A stretch of DNA of 64,000 nucleotides, from NCBI RefSeq assembly GCF_030817195.1, contig NZ_JAUSYZ010000001.1, positions 4,650,001 through 4,714,000 of the forward strand, in the 5' to 3' direction. Below the pieces are notes generated by a model. It had not been told where the DNA came from. It did not search any database and saw nothing but the letters and a program-made list of their open reading frames with translations. Below, piece by piece: positions 34,004-42,396 of this stretch; positions within the stretch are counted from its first letter, which is position 1, and each line of letters begins with the position of its first letter. The position numbers and the translations under genes are program-made. Source of the stretch: Arthrobacter globiformis. Lineage in GTDB: Bacteria; Actinomycetota; Actinomycetes; Actinomycetales; Micrococcaceae.

Positions 34004-35889
34004 GCGCCGCAGCCTTCGGAACTGCCAACGAGGACAATGCCAACCTGAGCAGGAGCGACAGCAAAGCCGTACGACGCCGGTCGCTCGCCTTGCTGGGGTC
34101 ACTGATCCGTCCCGTGCGGCTGAGGTTCTGGCTCACCATTACCACGGTGGTCCTGTCACAGGCAGCCCGGGCGGCCGGCCCGGCGCTTATCGCCTTCGGC
34201 ATCGACCACGCGCTGCCATCCCTCCGCGCCGGCAACAACGTCCCGCTGATGCTGACCGGCGTCGCCTACCTGGCCACAGCACTGGCGGCGGCCGGGCTCA
34301 CGGCCCTGTACGTGACGTCGACGGCGAGACTCAGCCAGGCCATGCTGCTGGACCTGCGGCTGTGGGTGTTCCGCCACACGCAGCGGCTCAGCCTCGAATT
34401 CCACGAAAGGTACACCTCGGGACGGATCATCGCCCGGCAGACCTCCGACCTTGAGGCGCTGCGCGAACTGCTGGACTCCGGAGTCAGCTCGCTCGCGTCG
34501 GGTGCGCTGTTCATGGTGTTCACCGCCGTCACCGTCTTCGCCCTCGACTGGCCCAGCGGACTGGTGGTGCTCGCGGCCGCCGTGCCCATGTTCTTCCTGG
34601 CCCGCTGGTACCAGAAGCATTCGCAGATAGCGTTCCGCCAGTCCAGGGTGGTCTCGGCCCGGCTCATCGTGCACTTCATCGAGACCATGACCGGCATCCG
34701 CGCGGTCAAGGCCTTCCGCAAGGAGCGCGAGAACGCCGGCCGCTACGGCGAACTCGCCGAGGACTACCGTCAGGCCACCGTCCGGTCCATCAACCTGAAC
34801 GGCGTCTTCCAGCCCGGCCTCGTGCTGATCGGTAACGTCTGCGTTGCTGCTGTACTGCTGTTCGGCGGCTTCCGGGTACTGACCGGCGACCTGGCCGTGG
34901 GCGTGCTGCTGGCCCTCATGCTCTCCACGAAGCGCTTCTTCCAGCCCGTGGACCAGATGGCCATGTTCTACAACTCCTTCCAAAGCGCGCAGGCCGCGCT
35001 GGAGAAGGTCTCGGGGCTGCTTGAGGAGGTGCCCACGGTGCGCCCGCCGCGGAACGCGGTGGAACTCCGCGACGCACGGGGCGCCGTCGAATTCCGGGAC
35101 GTCGAGTTCCGCTACGGCAACGGGCCGCTCATCATCCCCAAGCTGAACGTCAGCATTCCCGCCGGCCAGACCGTGGCGCTGGTGGGCCAGACGGGGGCCG
35201 GCAAGTCCACGCTGGCCAAGCTGATAGCGCGTTTCTATGACGTGTCCGCCGGTTCGGTGATGCTCGACGGCGTGGACGTCCGCCAGTTGGCCACCGCGGA
35301 CCTGCGGCGGAACATCGTTATGGTCACCCAAGAGGCCTTCCTGTTCAGCGGCTCTGTGGCGGACAACATCGCCCTGGGCAGGCCGGACGCGCCGCGCGAG
35401 GAGATCGAGGCGGCCGCGAAGGCCGTGGGCGCGCACGAGTTCATCATGGAACTCCCCGAGGGGTACGACACCGACGTCAACAAACGCGGCGGCCGCGTCT
35501 CCGCGGGCCAGCGCCAGCTCATCAGCTTCGCGCGTGCCTTCCTCGCCCGGCCGGCGGTGCTGATCCTGGACGAGGCCACGTCCTCGCTCGACATCCCCTC
35601 CGAGCGGCTCGTGCAGAGCGGCCTCGCCGGGCTGCTGCGCGGAACGGACGGCACCGGACCGGCAGGTGACAGGTTGACCGGCGAGGGGCCGACTGCCGAC
35701 GGGACGTCCCGGAGAACCGCCCGCACGGCACTGATCATCGCGCACCGGCTGTCCACGGTGGAGACGGCGGATAGGGTGCTCGTGGTCCACGACGGCCGGG
35801 TGGTGGAGGACGGAACCCCGGACGAGCTGATCGGCGGCAACGGCCGTTTCGCCCGGCTGCACAGCGCATGGAAGGACTCGCTGGTCTGA
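34000..35889 (+). CDS. ABC exporter half-transporter, canonical catalytic Glu
   Basis: A 629-residue partner of the preceding subunit. Walker A is GQTGAGKSTLAK; Walker B is VLILDEATSSLD with Glu525 in place; the signature is altered to VSAGQRQLISFARA. The pair therefore has one competent and one impaired nucleotide site, as known for heterodimeric exporters. Between the D-loop and the switch His (IIAHRLSTVE) there is an insertion of about 30 residues rich in Gly and Thr (TDGTGPAGDRLTGEG), longer than in most relatives. It is the last protein gene before tRNA-Pro. Confidence 0.9.
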   Translation: MSAAAFGTANEDNANLSRSDSKAVRRRSLALLGSLIRPVRLRFWLTITTVVLSQAARAAGPALIAFGIDHALPSLRAGNNVPLMLTGVAYLATALAAAGLTALYVTSTARLSQAMLLDLRLWVFRHTQRLSLEFHERYTSGRIIARQTSDLEALRELLDSGVSSLASGALFMVFTAVTVFALDWPSGLVVLAAAVPMFFLARWYQKHSQIAFRQSRVVSARLIVHFIETMTGIRAVKAFRKERENAGRYGELAEDYRQATVRSINLNGVFQPGLVLIGNVCVAAVLLFGGFRVLTGDLAVGVLLALMLSTKRFFQPVDQMAMFYNSFQSAQAALEKVSGLLEEVPTVRPPRNAVELRDARGAVEFRDVEFRYGNGPLIIPKLNVSIPAGQTVALVGQTGAGKSTLAKLIARFYDVSAGSVMLDGVDVRQLATADLRRNIVMVTQEAFLFSGSVADNIALGRPDAPREEIEAAAKAVGAHEFIMELPEGYDTDVNKRGGRVSAGQRQLISFARAFLARPAVLILDEATSSLDIPSERLVQSGLAGLLRGTDGTGPAGDRLTGEGPTADGTSRRTARTALIIAHRLSTVETADRVLVVHDGRVVEDGTPDELIGGNGRFARLHSAWKDSLV

Positions 35890-35971
35890 ACCGGGGCCCC
35901 TCGCGACCTTCGATTTCGCATGTAGCCCCGGTATCGGATATCCTTGTTTAGTTGCTTTCGCAGCAACGGAT

Positions 35972-36048
<77 letters not shown>

Positions 36049-36051
36049 AAA

Positions 36052-36094
36052 GGAAAGAGGGTCTCCCCCACGGGAGGCCCTCTTCCTGTTTCTT
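36052..36094 (+). terminator. Terminator after tRNA-Pro
   Basis: GGAAAGAGGGTCTCCC pairs with GGGAGGCCCTCTTCC, with one G-U pair, around a 4-nt loop, followed by TGTTTCTT. It starts 4 bp after the CCA end. Confidence 0.85.
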
Positions 36095-36130
36095 CAGCTA
36101 CTGCGGGTTACTTCAGCTACTGCCCAGGCG

Positions 36131-36196
36131 CCCAACTAGGTAGCAGCACAGGGCCTTCTCAGCGCTGGGAACCCCCACAAGTGCTACCTAGGTGGG
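36131..36196. repeat. Intergenic inverted repeat (CCCAACTAGGTAGCA type)
   Basis: The arms CCCAACTAGGTAGCA (36131-36145) and TGCTACCTAGGTGGG (36182-36196) pair over 15 bp with one mismatch, around 36 nt. It lies between the tRNA terminator and the stop of the small membrane-protein gene. The 318-bp stretch from 35890 to 36207 holds nothing else beyond the tRNA and terminator. Confidence 0.65.
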
Positions 36197-36207
36197 TCCG
36201 TCCGGGC

Positions 36208-36561
36208 TCAGTTTCCGCCGAGGCTCTGGTTGTGGATGTTCTGGGTCGCCTGCCCGTCGCCGAGGAGGGGCATCCGGGGCCTGCGGGATCCGTCGTCGGC
36301 CAGGTAGTCGCCCCGGCTGTCGTAGCTTTGGACCTGGTGCAGGTAGCCGTGGCGCAGACGGAGGCCGACGGCGAAAAGCACCACCGACTCCAGCAGCGCC
36401 GCAATGCCGATCATCCCCCAGACGAAAGTCCCGGCGTCGGCCGTTCCCCTGAACACCTCAACGATTGCGGCGCCGGCAGCGGCTGCCACGATCAGAGACG
36501 TGCCGGCAATGGTCCACAGGAAAAAGGCCCGCTGCAGGCCGTCGGTCACTCTCCGTGTCAT
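36208..36561 (-). CDS. Small two-TM membrane protein
   Basis: A 117-residue protein I cannot assign. The ATG at 36561 follows GGAGTGGGGACC. Two hydrophobic helices lie at about residues 14-36 and 45-66 (TSLIVAAAAGAAIVEVF; GMIGIAALLESVVLFAVGL). The polar tail includes HGYLHQVQSYDSRGDYLADDGSRR. It is downstream of the secreted repeat peptide on the same strand, separated by a terminator. A link to that peptide (export or immunity) is only a positional guess. Confidence 0.6.
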   Translation of the reverse strand: MTRRVTDGLQRAFFLWTIAGTSLIVAAAAGAAIVEVFRGTADAGTFVWGMIGIAALLESVVLFAVGLRLRHGYLHQVQSYDSRGDYLADDGSRRPRMPLLGDGQATQNIHNQSLGGN

Positions 36562-36600
36562 GGTCCCCACTCCTTGGTTACGGCTGCTGTTTCCGGGAAG

Positions 36601-36636
36601 AAAAAACGGCCCCGGAACATGTTCCGGGACCGTTCT
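36601..36636 (-). terminator. Terminator of the repeat-peptide gene
   Basis: Read on the minus strand, ACGGTCCCGGAAC pairs with TTCCGGGGCCGT and is followed by TTTTTT. It lies 16 bp after the peptide stop codon and makes the peptide mRNA a short single-gene transcript. Confidence 0.88.
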
Positions 36637-36651
36637 CCTCATGAAAGCTGT

Positions 36652-36885
36652 TTACATGGGATCAGGCCAGTTGCCAATGGTGGTCTTGGACACCATGGGA
36701 TCGGGCCAATTGCCGATAGTGGTCTTGTTCACGTCCTTGACGCGCATCGGATCCGGCCAGTTGCCAATGGCAACCGAGGTGCCCGCGTTGTCCGCGATCG
36801 AGCCTGCAGACAGAACGGCGGGAGCCGCAGCAGAAAATGCGAGGGCCCCCGCCAAAACGGCGCCGGCTGCTATCTTCTTCAACAT
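36652..36885 (-). CDS. Secreted precursor with three IGNWPDPM repeats (putative signalling peptide)
   Basis: A 77-residue preprotein that I do not recognise. ATG 36885 has a GAGGAAC ribosome site. Residues 1-27 form a Sec signal peptide: KK, a hydrophobic core of Ala/Val/Leu, and a cleavage-like LSA. After a short spacer (SIADNAGTSVA) come three exact copies of IGNWPDPM at residues 40-47, 57-64 and 70-77. The last two follow a lysine and TT (KTTIGNWPDPM), and the last ends the protein. Basic residues between copies (RVK, NK, SK) would suit proteolytic release. It is divergent from an HTH-TPR regulator across 130 bp and has its own terminator. A pheromone precursor is my inference; a structural or antimicrobial peptide is possible. 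Confidence 0.75.
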   Translation of the reverse strand: MLKKIAAGAVLAGALAFSAAAPAVLSAGSIADNAGTSVAIGNWPDPMRVKDVNKTTIGNWPDPMVSKTTIGNWPDPM

Positions 36886-36942
36886 GTGAGAGTTCCTCAA
36901 TACGAGTCGGATTTACCAAATCAGCACAGTCCTTGTTGACAT

Positions 36943-36956
36943 ACATTGTAAAATGT
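36943..36956. promoter_or_regulatory. Inverted repeat between peptide gene and HTH-TPR regulator
   Basis: ACATT-GTAA-AATGT is a perfect 5-bp-arm palindrome in the AT-rich divergent promoter, and is flanked by TTGACA (36936-36941) and its inverse TGTCAA (36970-36975). The site is a good candidate for autoregulatory binding by the HTH protein. Confidence 0.45.
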
Positions 36957-37015
36957 TTTCCACAGAGGGTGTCAAGCATTCTGTACAAAGGCTGTCCGGA
37001 ATAGGAGGAACCCCA

Positions 37016-38278
37016 GTGGGTAACGGATTCGGGGAGAAGCTCCGCGCTGAGCGGCTGGAGCGCGGACTGACTCAGGCCGAACTGGGCAAAGATTTGTACT
37101 CTCCCAGCTACATCTCCTTGCTGGAGACAGGCCGGCGGGAACCCACAGCCGACGTCATTGAAGAGCTCGCCCGACGGCTCGAGCTCGCCCCCAAGGCGCT
37201 GGAAGCGTGGAGCCAGCCCATCTCGGTCAGCGACGCCGAATACGTGCTGGCCGGACTCTACGCCCGGCAGGCCTGGGACCTGCGCGACTACGCTCTCGCC
37301 GCCGAGCATGCCGCCAACGCGGCCCGAATTGCCCTGGACGGCAAGAACACCAGCGCCTGGTGGAACATGACCTACATGCAGGCCGAATGCCTCATGAAGC
37401 AGGGCCAGCTCAAGGAATGCCAGAAAATCATGGAGCACCTGTCCGAGCACCCCATGGCCACCGAATCGGCCGGCCTCGGTGTCCGGGCGCGCCAGATGCT
37501 CGCCGCCCTGTGCCACGGACAGGGCCAGCTGAGCACCGCCGTCGAACACGCCGAGAAGGCAGTGGAACTGTGCGCGCAGCTGCCCAAGGGATCAACACTG
37601 ATCATCGGAGCGCTCCGTGCCCTGATCGGTGCCCTGGCCGAGAGCGGCCGGCTGGACGAGGCCTGGAAGTACTGCCAGGACATGAATGAGCAGATGGACG
37701 AGCATTCGATGTCCCAGCTCGCCGGCGAGGTGGCCTGGGTGATCGGGAACGTCGCGTTCATGCGGCACGACTACCCGGAAGGCATCAAGCACCACGAGCG
37801 GGCGGCCAAGCTGCTCTCCCCCGCCAACGACATCGAGCTCTGGGCCCGCTTCAACAAGGCGTCGGCCGCCGTCCGCCTGTCCTCCGGAATCGTCGAGCCG
37901 GAGACCCTGTCCGCCATCGAACGCGCCGAGCTCGCGCTGTCCATCGTCGGCGGCAACAAGACGGACCAGCTGGAGGTCGCGTTCATCCGCGCCCGCTGGC
38001 TCTACCTCACCGGCGACATTGTGGCCGCGGTGCAGAAGCTCCGCGATATCCACGCCGAACGCGCCGACCTGGCCCGGCACACCGCCGGCGAAGTCTCGCT
38101 GCTGCTCGGCAAGTCGCTGAAGGCCGCGGGCGAAGCTGATGAGGCACTGGTGCACCTGGAGGAGGCGCAGAAGGAGTTCAGCGCCGCCGGTGCCCAGGAC
38201 CGCGTCCAGCAGGCCCTGGACGCCGTGCTGGAGATCCGGCTCGCCCAGCGCCGCGCCGCGGCCGCAGAGGCCAGCTAG
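37016..38278 (+). CDS. HTH-XRE regulator with TPR-like sensor domain
   Basis: A 420-residue protein. GTG 37016 has an excellent ATAGGAGGAA ribosome site. Residues 6-62 are an XRE HTH (FGEKLRAERLERGLTQAELG, then SPSYISLLETGRREPT). The remaining 350 residues are helical tandem TPR-like repeats (for example EYVLAGLYARQAWDLRDYALAAEH, RARQMLAALCHGQGQLSTAVEHAEKA, LLGKSLKAAGEADEALVHLEEAQ). This is the build of RRNPP peptide receptors (Rgg, PlcR, PrgX) of Firmicutes. The divergent secreted repeat peptide is the likely partner. TPR-HTH proteins without peptide ligands also exist in actinobacteria, so ligand binding is unproven. It ends before purC on the other strand. Confidence 0.85.
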   Translation: MGNGFGEKLRAERLERGLTQAELGKDLYSPSYISLLETGRREPTADVIEELARRLELAPKALEAWSQPISVSDAEYVLAGLYARQAWDLRDYALAAEHAANAARIALDGKNTSAWWNMTYMQAECLMKQGQLKECQKIMEHLSEHPMATESAGLGVRARQMLAALCHGQGQLSTAVEHAEKAVELCAQLPKGSTLIIGALRALIGALAESGRLDEAWKYCQDMNEQMDEHSMSQLAGEVAWVIGNVAFMRHDYPEGIKHHERAAKLLSPANDIELWARFNKASAAVRLSSGIVEPETLSAIERAELALSIVGGNKTDQLEVAFIRARWLYLTGDIVAAVQKLRDIHAERADLARHTAGEVSLLLGKSLKAAGEADEALVHLEEAQKEFSAAGAQDRVQQALDAVLEIRLAQRRAAAAEAS

Positions 38279-38292
38279 CAGCCGCAACGCAA

Positions 38293-38338
38293 AGACGTCA
38301 GGCGCCCCCGGGACTCTTCCCGGGGGCGCCTGACGTCT
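38293..38338. terminator. Bidirectional hairpin between HTH-TPR gene and purC
   Basis: A perfect 20-bp stem from AGACGTCAGGCGCCCCCGGG (38293-38312) around ACTCTT. It separates two convergent genes. The T-run is weak on both sides. Confidence 0.75.
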
Positions 38339-38347
38339 GTTGAAAAC

Positions 38348-39293
38348 CTAGCTGAACGTGCGGCCGGTCAGCTTCTCGTAGGCCTCGACGTAGCGGGCGC
38401 GGGTGCGCTCCACGATGTCCGCGGGCAGGGCCGGCGGCGGCGTGTCCGAGGCCTTGTCCCAGCCCGATTCGGCGGACGTCAGCCAGTCCCGGACAAACTG
38501 CTTGTCGTAGGAGGGCTGCGCCTTGCCGGGCTCGTAGGTGGCCGCGTCCCAGAACCGGGACGAATCCGGGGTGAGGACCTCGTCGCCCAGCGTAATGGCA
38601 CCGTTCACGACGTCGTAGCCGAACTCCACCTTGGTGTCGGCCAGGATAATGCCGCGTTCACGGGCGATCTCCTCGGCCTTGGTGTAGATGCTCAGGGTCA
38701 GCTCGCTCAGGCGCGCGGCGATGTCGTCGCCCACGATGGACACGACGGCGTCGTAGGTGATGTTTTCGTCGTGCTCGCCCACCTCGGCCTTTGCCGACGG
38801 GGTGAAGATGGCGTGCTCCAGGCGGGAGCCGTCCACCAGGCCTTCCGGAAGCGGAATCTCGCAGACCGTGCCGGACTGCCGGTACTCCACGAGGCCGGAG
38901 CCGGTGAGGTAGCCGCGGGCGATGCACTCCACCGGGAACATTTCCAGCTTCTTACAGATCATCGCCCTGCCCTCGACCGCGGCCGGCACGCCGTCCTCCA
39001 CGGTGGATGCCAGGACGTGGTGCTCAACGTCCAGCTGGTCGAACCACCAAGAGGCTCAGCTGGGTGAGGATCCGTCCTTTGTCCGGGATCTCGCTGCTGA
39101 GCACGTGGTCGTAGGCGCTGATGCGGTCGCTCGCCACCACCAGCACGCATTCCTGCCCGAACTGTTCGTTGATGGCGTCGCTGGCCGGGACGTAGAGGTC
39201 GCGGACTTTGCCGGAGTAGACGTGCTTCCAGCCGGGCAGCTCGATGTGCGGGGTGTCCAGGCCGCGGGGGCCTTCCTGTTCAGCCACTGTCAC
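38348..39293 (-). pseudogene. purC: SAICAR synthase, interrupted by a one-base frameshift
   Basis: Phosphoribosylaminoimidazole-succinocarboxamide synthase, expected length about 314 residues. The N-terminal part starts at GTG 39293 (GTGA overlap with purD) and carries WKHVYSGKVRDLYVP and VVASDRISAYDHVL. At about 39049-39050 one extra A on the plus strand shifts LSLWWFDQLD out of frame; the rest continues in another frame with FPVECIARGYLTGSG, ADTKVEFG and DKQFVRDWL. All sequence motifs are kept on both sides and purD is intact, so a sequencing error is more likely than a true null, since purC is needed for purine synthesis. Confidence 0.88.
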
Positions 39294-40621
39294 GCCTTCT
39301 CTTCCGATGCGGAGCCGGCCTGGGCAGCCGACGGGGCCGCGACGGCGGCCGACACCTTGATCTCACCGCGGGCTGCCTTGCCTGCGATGTCCGTGCGGAA
39401 CTGGGCGCCTTCCAGCTGAACCAGCTCCACGCCGTCGTACGCCCTTTCCCGGGCCTCCACGAGGTCGGATCCCAGGGCCACCACGGCCAGAACGCGACCG
39501 CCGGCCGAGACCACCTTGCCTTCGTCGTCGAGCTTGGTTCCGGCGTGGATCACGTGGACGCCGTCCAGCTCGTCCACCTTCTTGAGCCCGCGGATGCGGT
39601 CGCCCGTGCGCGGGGTGTCCGGGTAGTTTTCGGAGGCAACGACGACGGCGACTGCCGTGTCCTTGGACCAGCGCAGCTCTTCTGCCTGGTCCAGTTCGCC
39701 CTTGGCAGCTGACAGGAGCAGGGAACCGAGCGGCGTCTTGAGCCGTGCGAGCACAGCCTGGGTTTCGGGGTCGCCGAAGCGGACGTTGAATTCGATGACG
39801 CGCGTGCCGCGCTTGGTCAGCGCCAGGCCGACGAACAGCACGCCGACGAACGGGGTGCCGCGGCGGGCCATCTCGTCCACGGTGGGCTGGGCGATCCGGT
39901 CGATGACCTCCTGGACCAGGCCTTCAGGGGCCCAGTCGAGCGGGGTGTACGCGCCCATGCCGCCGGTGTTGGGGCCTTCGTCGTTGTCGTAGATGCGCTT
40001 GAAGTCCTGCGCCGGGGACAGGGCCACGGTGTTGCGGCCGTCGCACAGGACGAACACGGAGACCTCGGGGCCGTCCAGGAACTCCTCGATGACGACGGTT
40101 CCGCCGGCGTCGAAGCAGCTCTGGGCGTGGGCCAGGGCATCGTTCCGGTCATTGGTGACCACCACGCCCTTGCCGGCGGCCAGGCCGTCGTCCTTGACGA
40201 CGTAGGGGGCCCCGAAGGTGTCCAGCGCCGCGGCTGCCTCGTCCGAGTTGGCAGCGACCAGCGCCATGGCGGTGGGAACGCCGGCTTCGGCCATGACCTG
40301 CTTCGCGAAAGCCTTGGAGGCCTCCAGCTGGGCGGCCGCCTTGCTGGGGCCGAACACCGGGATGCCGGCGTCGCGCACGGCGTCGGAAACACCGGCGGCG
40401 AGGGGGGCTTCGGGACCAACGACCACGAGGTCGACGTCGAGCCGGGTGGCGAGCGCCGCCACTGCGTCCGGATCGTTCCCGTTGATGGCGTGCGTGGGGA
40501 CGAGCTTGCTGATGCCGGCGTTGCCCGGAGCCGCGTGGACTTCGGAGACGTTGGGGTCGGCAAGGAGGGAGCGGACAATGGCGTGTTCGCGGCCACCGGG
40601 GCCAATGACGAGTACCTTCAC
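39290..40621 (-). CDS. purD: Phosphoribosylamine-glycine ligase (GARS)
   Basis: A 443-residue ATP-grasp enzyme for the second step of purine synthesis. I prefer GTG 40621 (MKVLVIGPGGREHAI) with GGAG five bases before it, over a TTG three codons upstream. Motifs are APGNAGIS, VGPEAPLAAGVSDAV, YVVKDDGLAAGKGVVV, DEGPNTGGMGAYTP and VIEFNVRFGDPETQ. The C-terminal 20 residues are an Ala-rich extension. It is coupled to purC by a 4-bp overlap. Confidence 0.95.
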   Translation of the reverse strand: MKVLVIGPGGREHAIVRSLLADPNVSEVHAAPGNAGISKLVPTHAINGNDPDAVAALATRLDVDLVVVGPEAPLAAGVSDAVRDAGIPVFGPSKAAAQLEASKAFAKQVMAEAGVPTAMALVAANSDEAAAALDTFGAPYVVKDDGLAAGKGVVVTNDRNDALAHAQSCFDAGGTVVIEEFLDGPEVSVFVLCDGRNTVALSPAQDFKRIYDNDEGPNTGGMGAYTPLDWAPEGLVQEVIDRIAQPTVDEMARRGTPFVGVLFVGLALTKRGTRVIEFNVRFGDPETQAVLARLKTPLGSLLLSAAKGELDQAEELRWSKDTAVAVVVASENYPDTPRTGDRIRGLKKVDELDGVHVIHAGTKLDDEGKVVSAGGRVLAVVALGSDLVEARERAYDGVELVQLEGAQFRTDIAGKAARGEIKVSAAVAAPSAAQAGSASEEKA

Positions 40622-40725
40622 AGTCTCCAAGGGTACTTTGTGGACCGTGCTGGCTCCTAAGCTGAGGCCCGGCCCTCAGTTGGCCGGCGGACAATCCGGG
40701 CGGCCCGCCGCTACGAATCAATGTC

Positions 40726-42303
40726 ATGAAGAAGCTCATGAGGTTGCTCAGGGGACCAGCCGCACTGGCGGCCCTCGCCGGGGTGGCCGCCGCCGCCGTC
40801 GTTCTTTCCGTAGCGGAACTGTTGGGGGCGTTCTTTACGGCCCGCGCCACCCCCCTGGTCGCCCTCGGTTCGACGTTCATCGACTTCACGCCGCCACGGC
40901 TGAAGGACTTCGCGATTGCGACGTTCGGTACCAATGACAAGGCCGCGCTTTTCGCCGGGATGGGCCTGACGATTTTCGTGCTGGCGTGCTTGCTGGGTGT
41001 GGTGGCGTACCGGAGATGGGCGCTGGGCGCCGCCGGAGTGCTGTTCATGGGCGCGGTGATCGTGGCCGGCGTGGTGACCCGCGCGGGCGTCAGGCCGCTG
41101 GACGCCGTGCCCTCGCTGGTGGGAACCGTGGCGGGGCTGGTTGTGCTGCGGCTGCTGGTCTCGCGGCTGTGGCGGCTCCGGGCCTTTCCCGCTTCGCCGG
41201 CCGACGTCGCGGCCAAGGCGCCGGAGCGCCCGGCCGCCTCCCGGCGCGCCTTCTTCGCAGCAACAGGTATCACGGCGGCCGCTGCGGGCCTCGCCGCCGT
41301 CGGGGGCCGGCTGCTGAGCGCCGCGCGCAGCAATGTGGCGCAGGCCCGGGAGTCCCTCCGGCTGCCGGCGCCCGCCCGGCCCGCAGCCGCCGTGCCTGCC
41401 GGGGTCCAGTCGACAACACCCGGCGTGACGCCGTGGCTGACACCCGGCAGGGACTTCTACCGGATCGACACCGCCCTCAGCCTTCCGGAGATCAAGGCGG
41501 AGGAGTGGGAACTGCGCGTGCACGGGCTCGTGGAGGAGGAGGTCCGGCTCACCTTCCAGGACCTGCTCGACGCCGACCTGATCGAGTCCCATGTAACCCT
41601 CACCTGCGTTTCCAATCCGGTGGGCGGCAACCTCGCCGGCAACGCCAGATGGCTGGGACTCCCCCTCCGCGAGGTTCTCAGGCGGGCCAGGCCCACCGCC
41701 GGGGCGGACATGGTCCTCTCCACCTCCATCGACGGATTCAGCGCCTCCACGCCACTGGAGGTCCTGCAGGATGGCCGCGACGCCATGCTCGCCATCGGCA
41801 TGAACGGCGAACCGCTGCCGCTGGAACACGGCTACCCCGTGCGTATGGTGGTGCCGGGGCTGTACGGCTTCGTGTCCGCCACGAAGTGGGTGGTGGATCT
41901 GGAGGTGACCCGCTTCGCCGACAGCAAGGCCTACTGGACCCAACGCGGCTGGTCGGAACGCGGCCCCATCAAGACGATGGCCCGGGTGGAGGTGCCCAAA
42001 TCCTTCGCGGTGGTGCCGGCCGGGCGGGTGGCCGTCGGCGGTACGGCGTGGGCGCAGACCCGGGGCATCACCAAGGTCGAGGTGCAGATCGACGGCGGCG
42101 ACTGGGCTGAGGCCGTGCTCTCGGACGAGGCGTCCGTGGACACGTGGCGGCAATGGTCCTTCGACTGGGATGCCAAGCCGGGCTCGCACTACATCAGGGT
42201 GCGCGCCACGGACGGGACCCGCGAGGTGCAGACGGAGAAGCGCGCCGACCCCGTGCCTGACGGCGCTTCCGGCTGGCAGTCGGTCATGGTCACGGTTGAG
42301 TAG
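40726..42303 (+). CDS. Membrane-bound sulfite-oxidase-fold molybdopterin enzyme
   Basis: A 525-residue protein. Three to four membrane helices occupy the first 165 residues; a hydrophobic segment at about 180-200 (RRAFFAATGITAAAAGLAAVGG) may be a Tat-like signal or fifth helix. The soluble part is a sulfite-oxidase/YedY-type domain: VHGLVEEEVRLTFQDLL, the molybdenum-ligating Cys294 in LTCVSNPVGGNL, and a C-terminal dimerisation domain (GGTAWAQTRGITKVEVQIDGGDW). It probably acts outside the membrane, reducing or oxidising small sulfur or oxyanion substrates. The substrate is unknown. It is divergent from purD. Confidence 0.85.
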   Translation: MKKLMRLLRGPAALAALAGVAAAAVVLSVAELLGAFFTARATPLVALGSTFIDFTPPRLKDFAIATFGTNDKAALFAGMGLTIFVLACLLGVVAYRRWALGAAGVLFMGAVIVAGVVTRAGVRPLDAVPSLVGTVAGLVVLRLLVSRLWRLRAFPASPADVAAKAPERPAASRRAFFAATGITAAAAGLAAVGGRLLSAARSNVAQARESLRLPAPARPAAAVPAGVQSTTPGVTPWLTPGRDFYRIDTALSLPEIKAEEWELRVHGLVEEEVRLTFQDLLDADLIESHVTLTCVSNPVGGNLAGNARWLGLPLREVLRRARPTAGADMVLSTSIDGFSASTPLEVLQDGRDAMLAIGMNGEPLPLEHGYPVRMVVPGLYGFVSATKWVVDLEVTRFADSKAYWTQRGWSERGPIKTMARVEVPKSFAVVPAGRVAVGGTAWAQTRGITKVEVQIDGGDWAEAVLSDEASVDTWRQWSFDWDAKPGSHYIRVRATDGTREVQTEKRADPVPDGASGWQSVMVTVE

Positions 42304-42396
42304 CCGGTTCCGCGGCGCATCGGCCGCGCGTTCTATCCGGCCAGCCGCCCCGGACGGCTCCCGGGGAAAGCCCCTGCCGCACCATAGACTGGGCCC

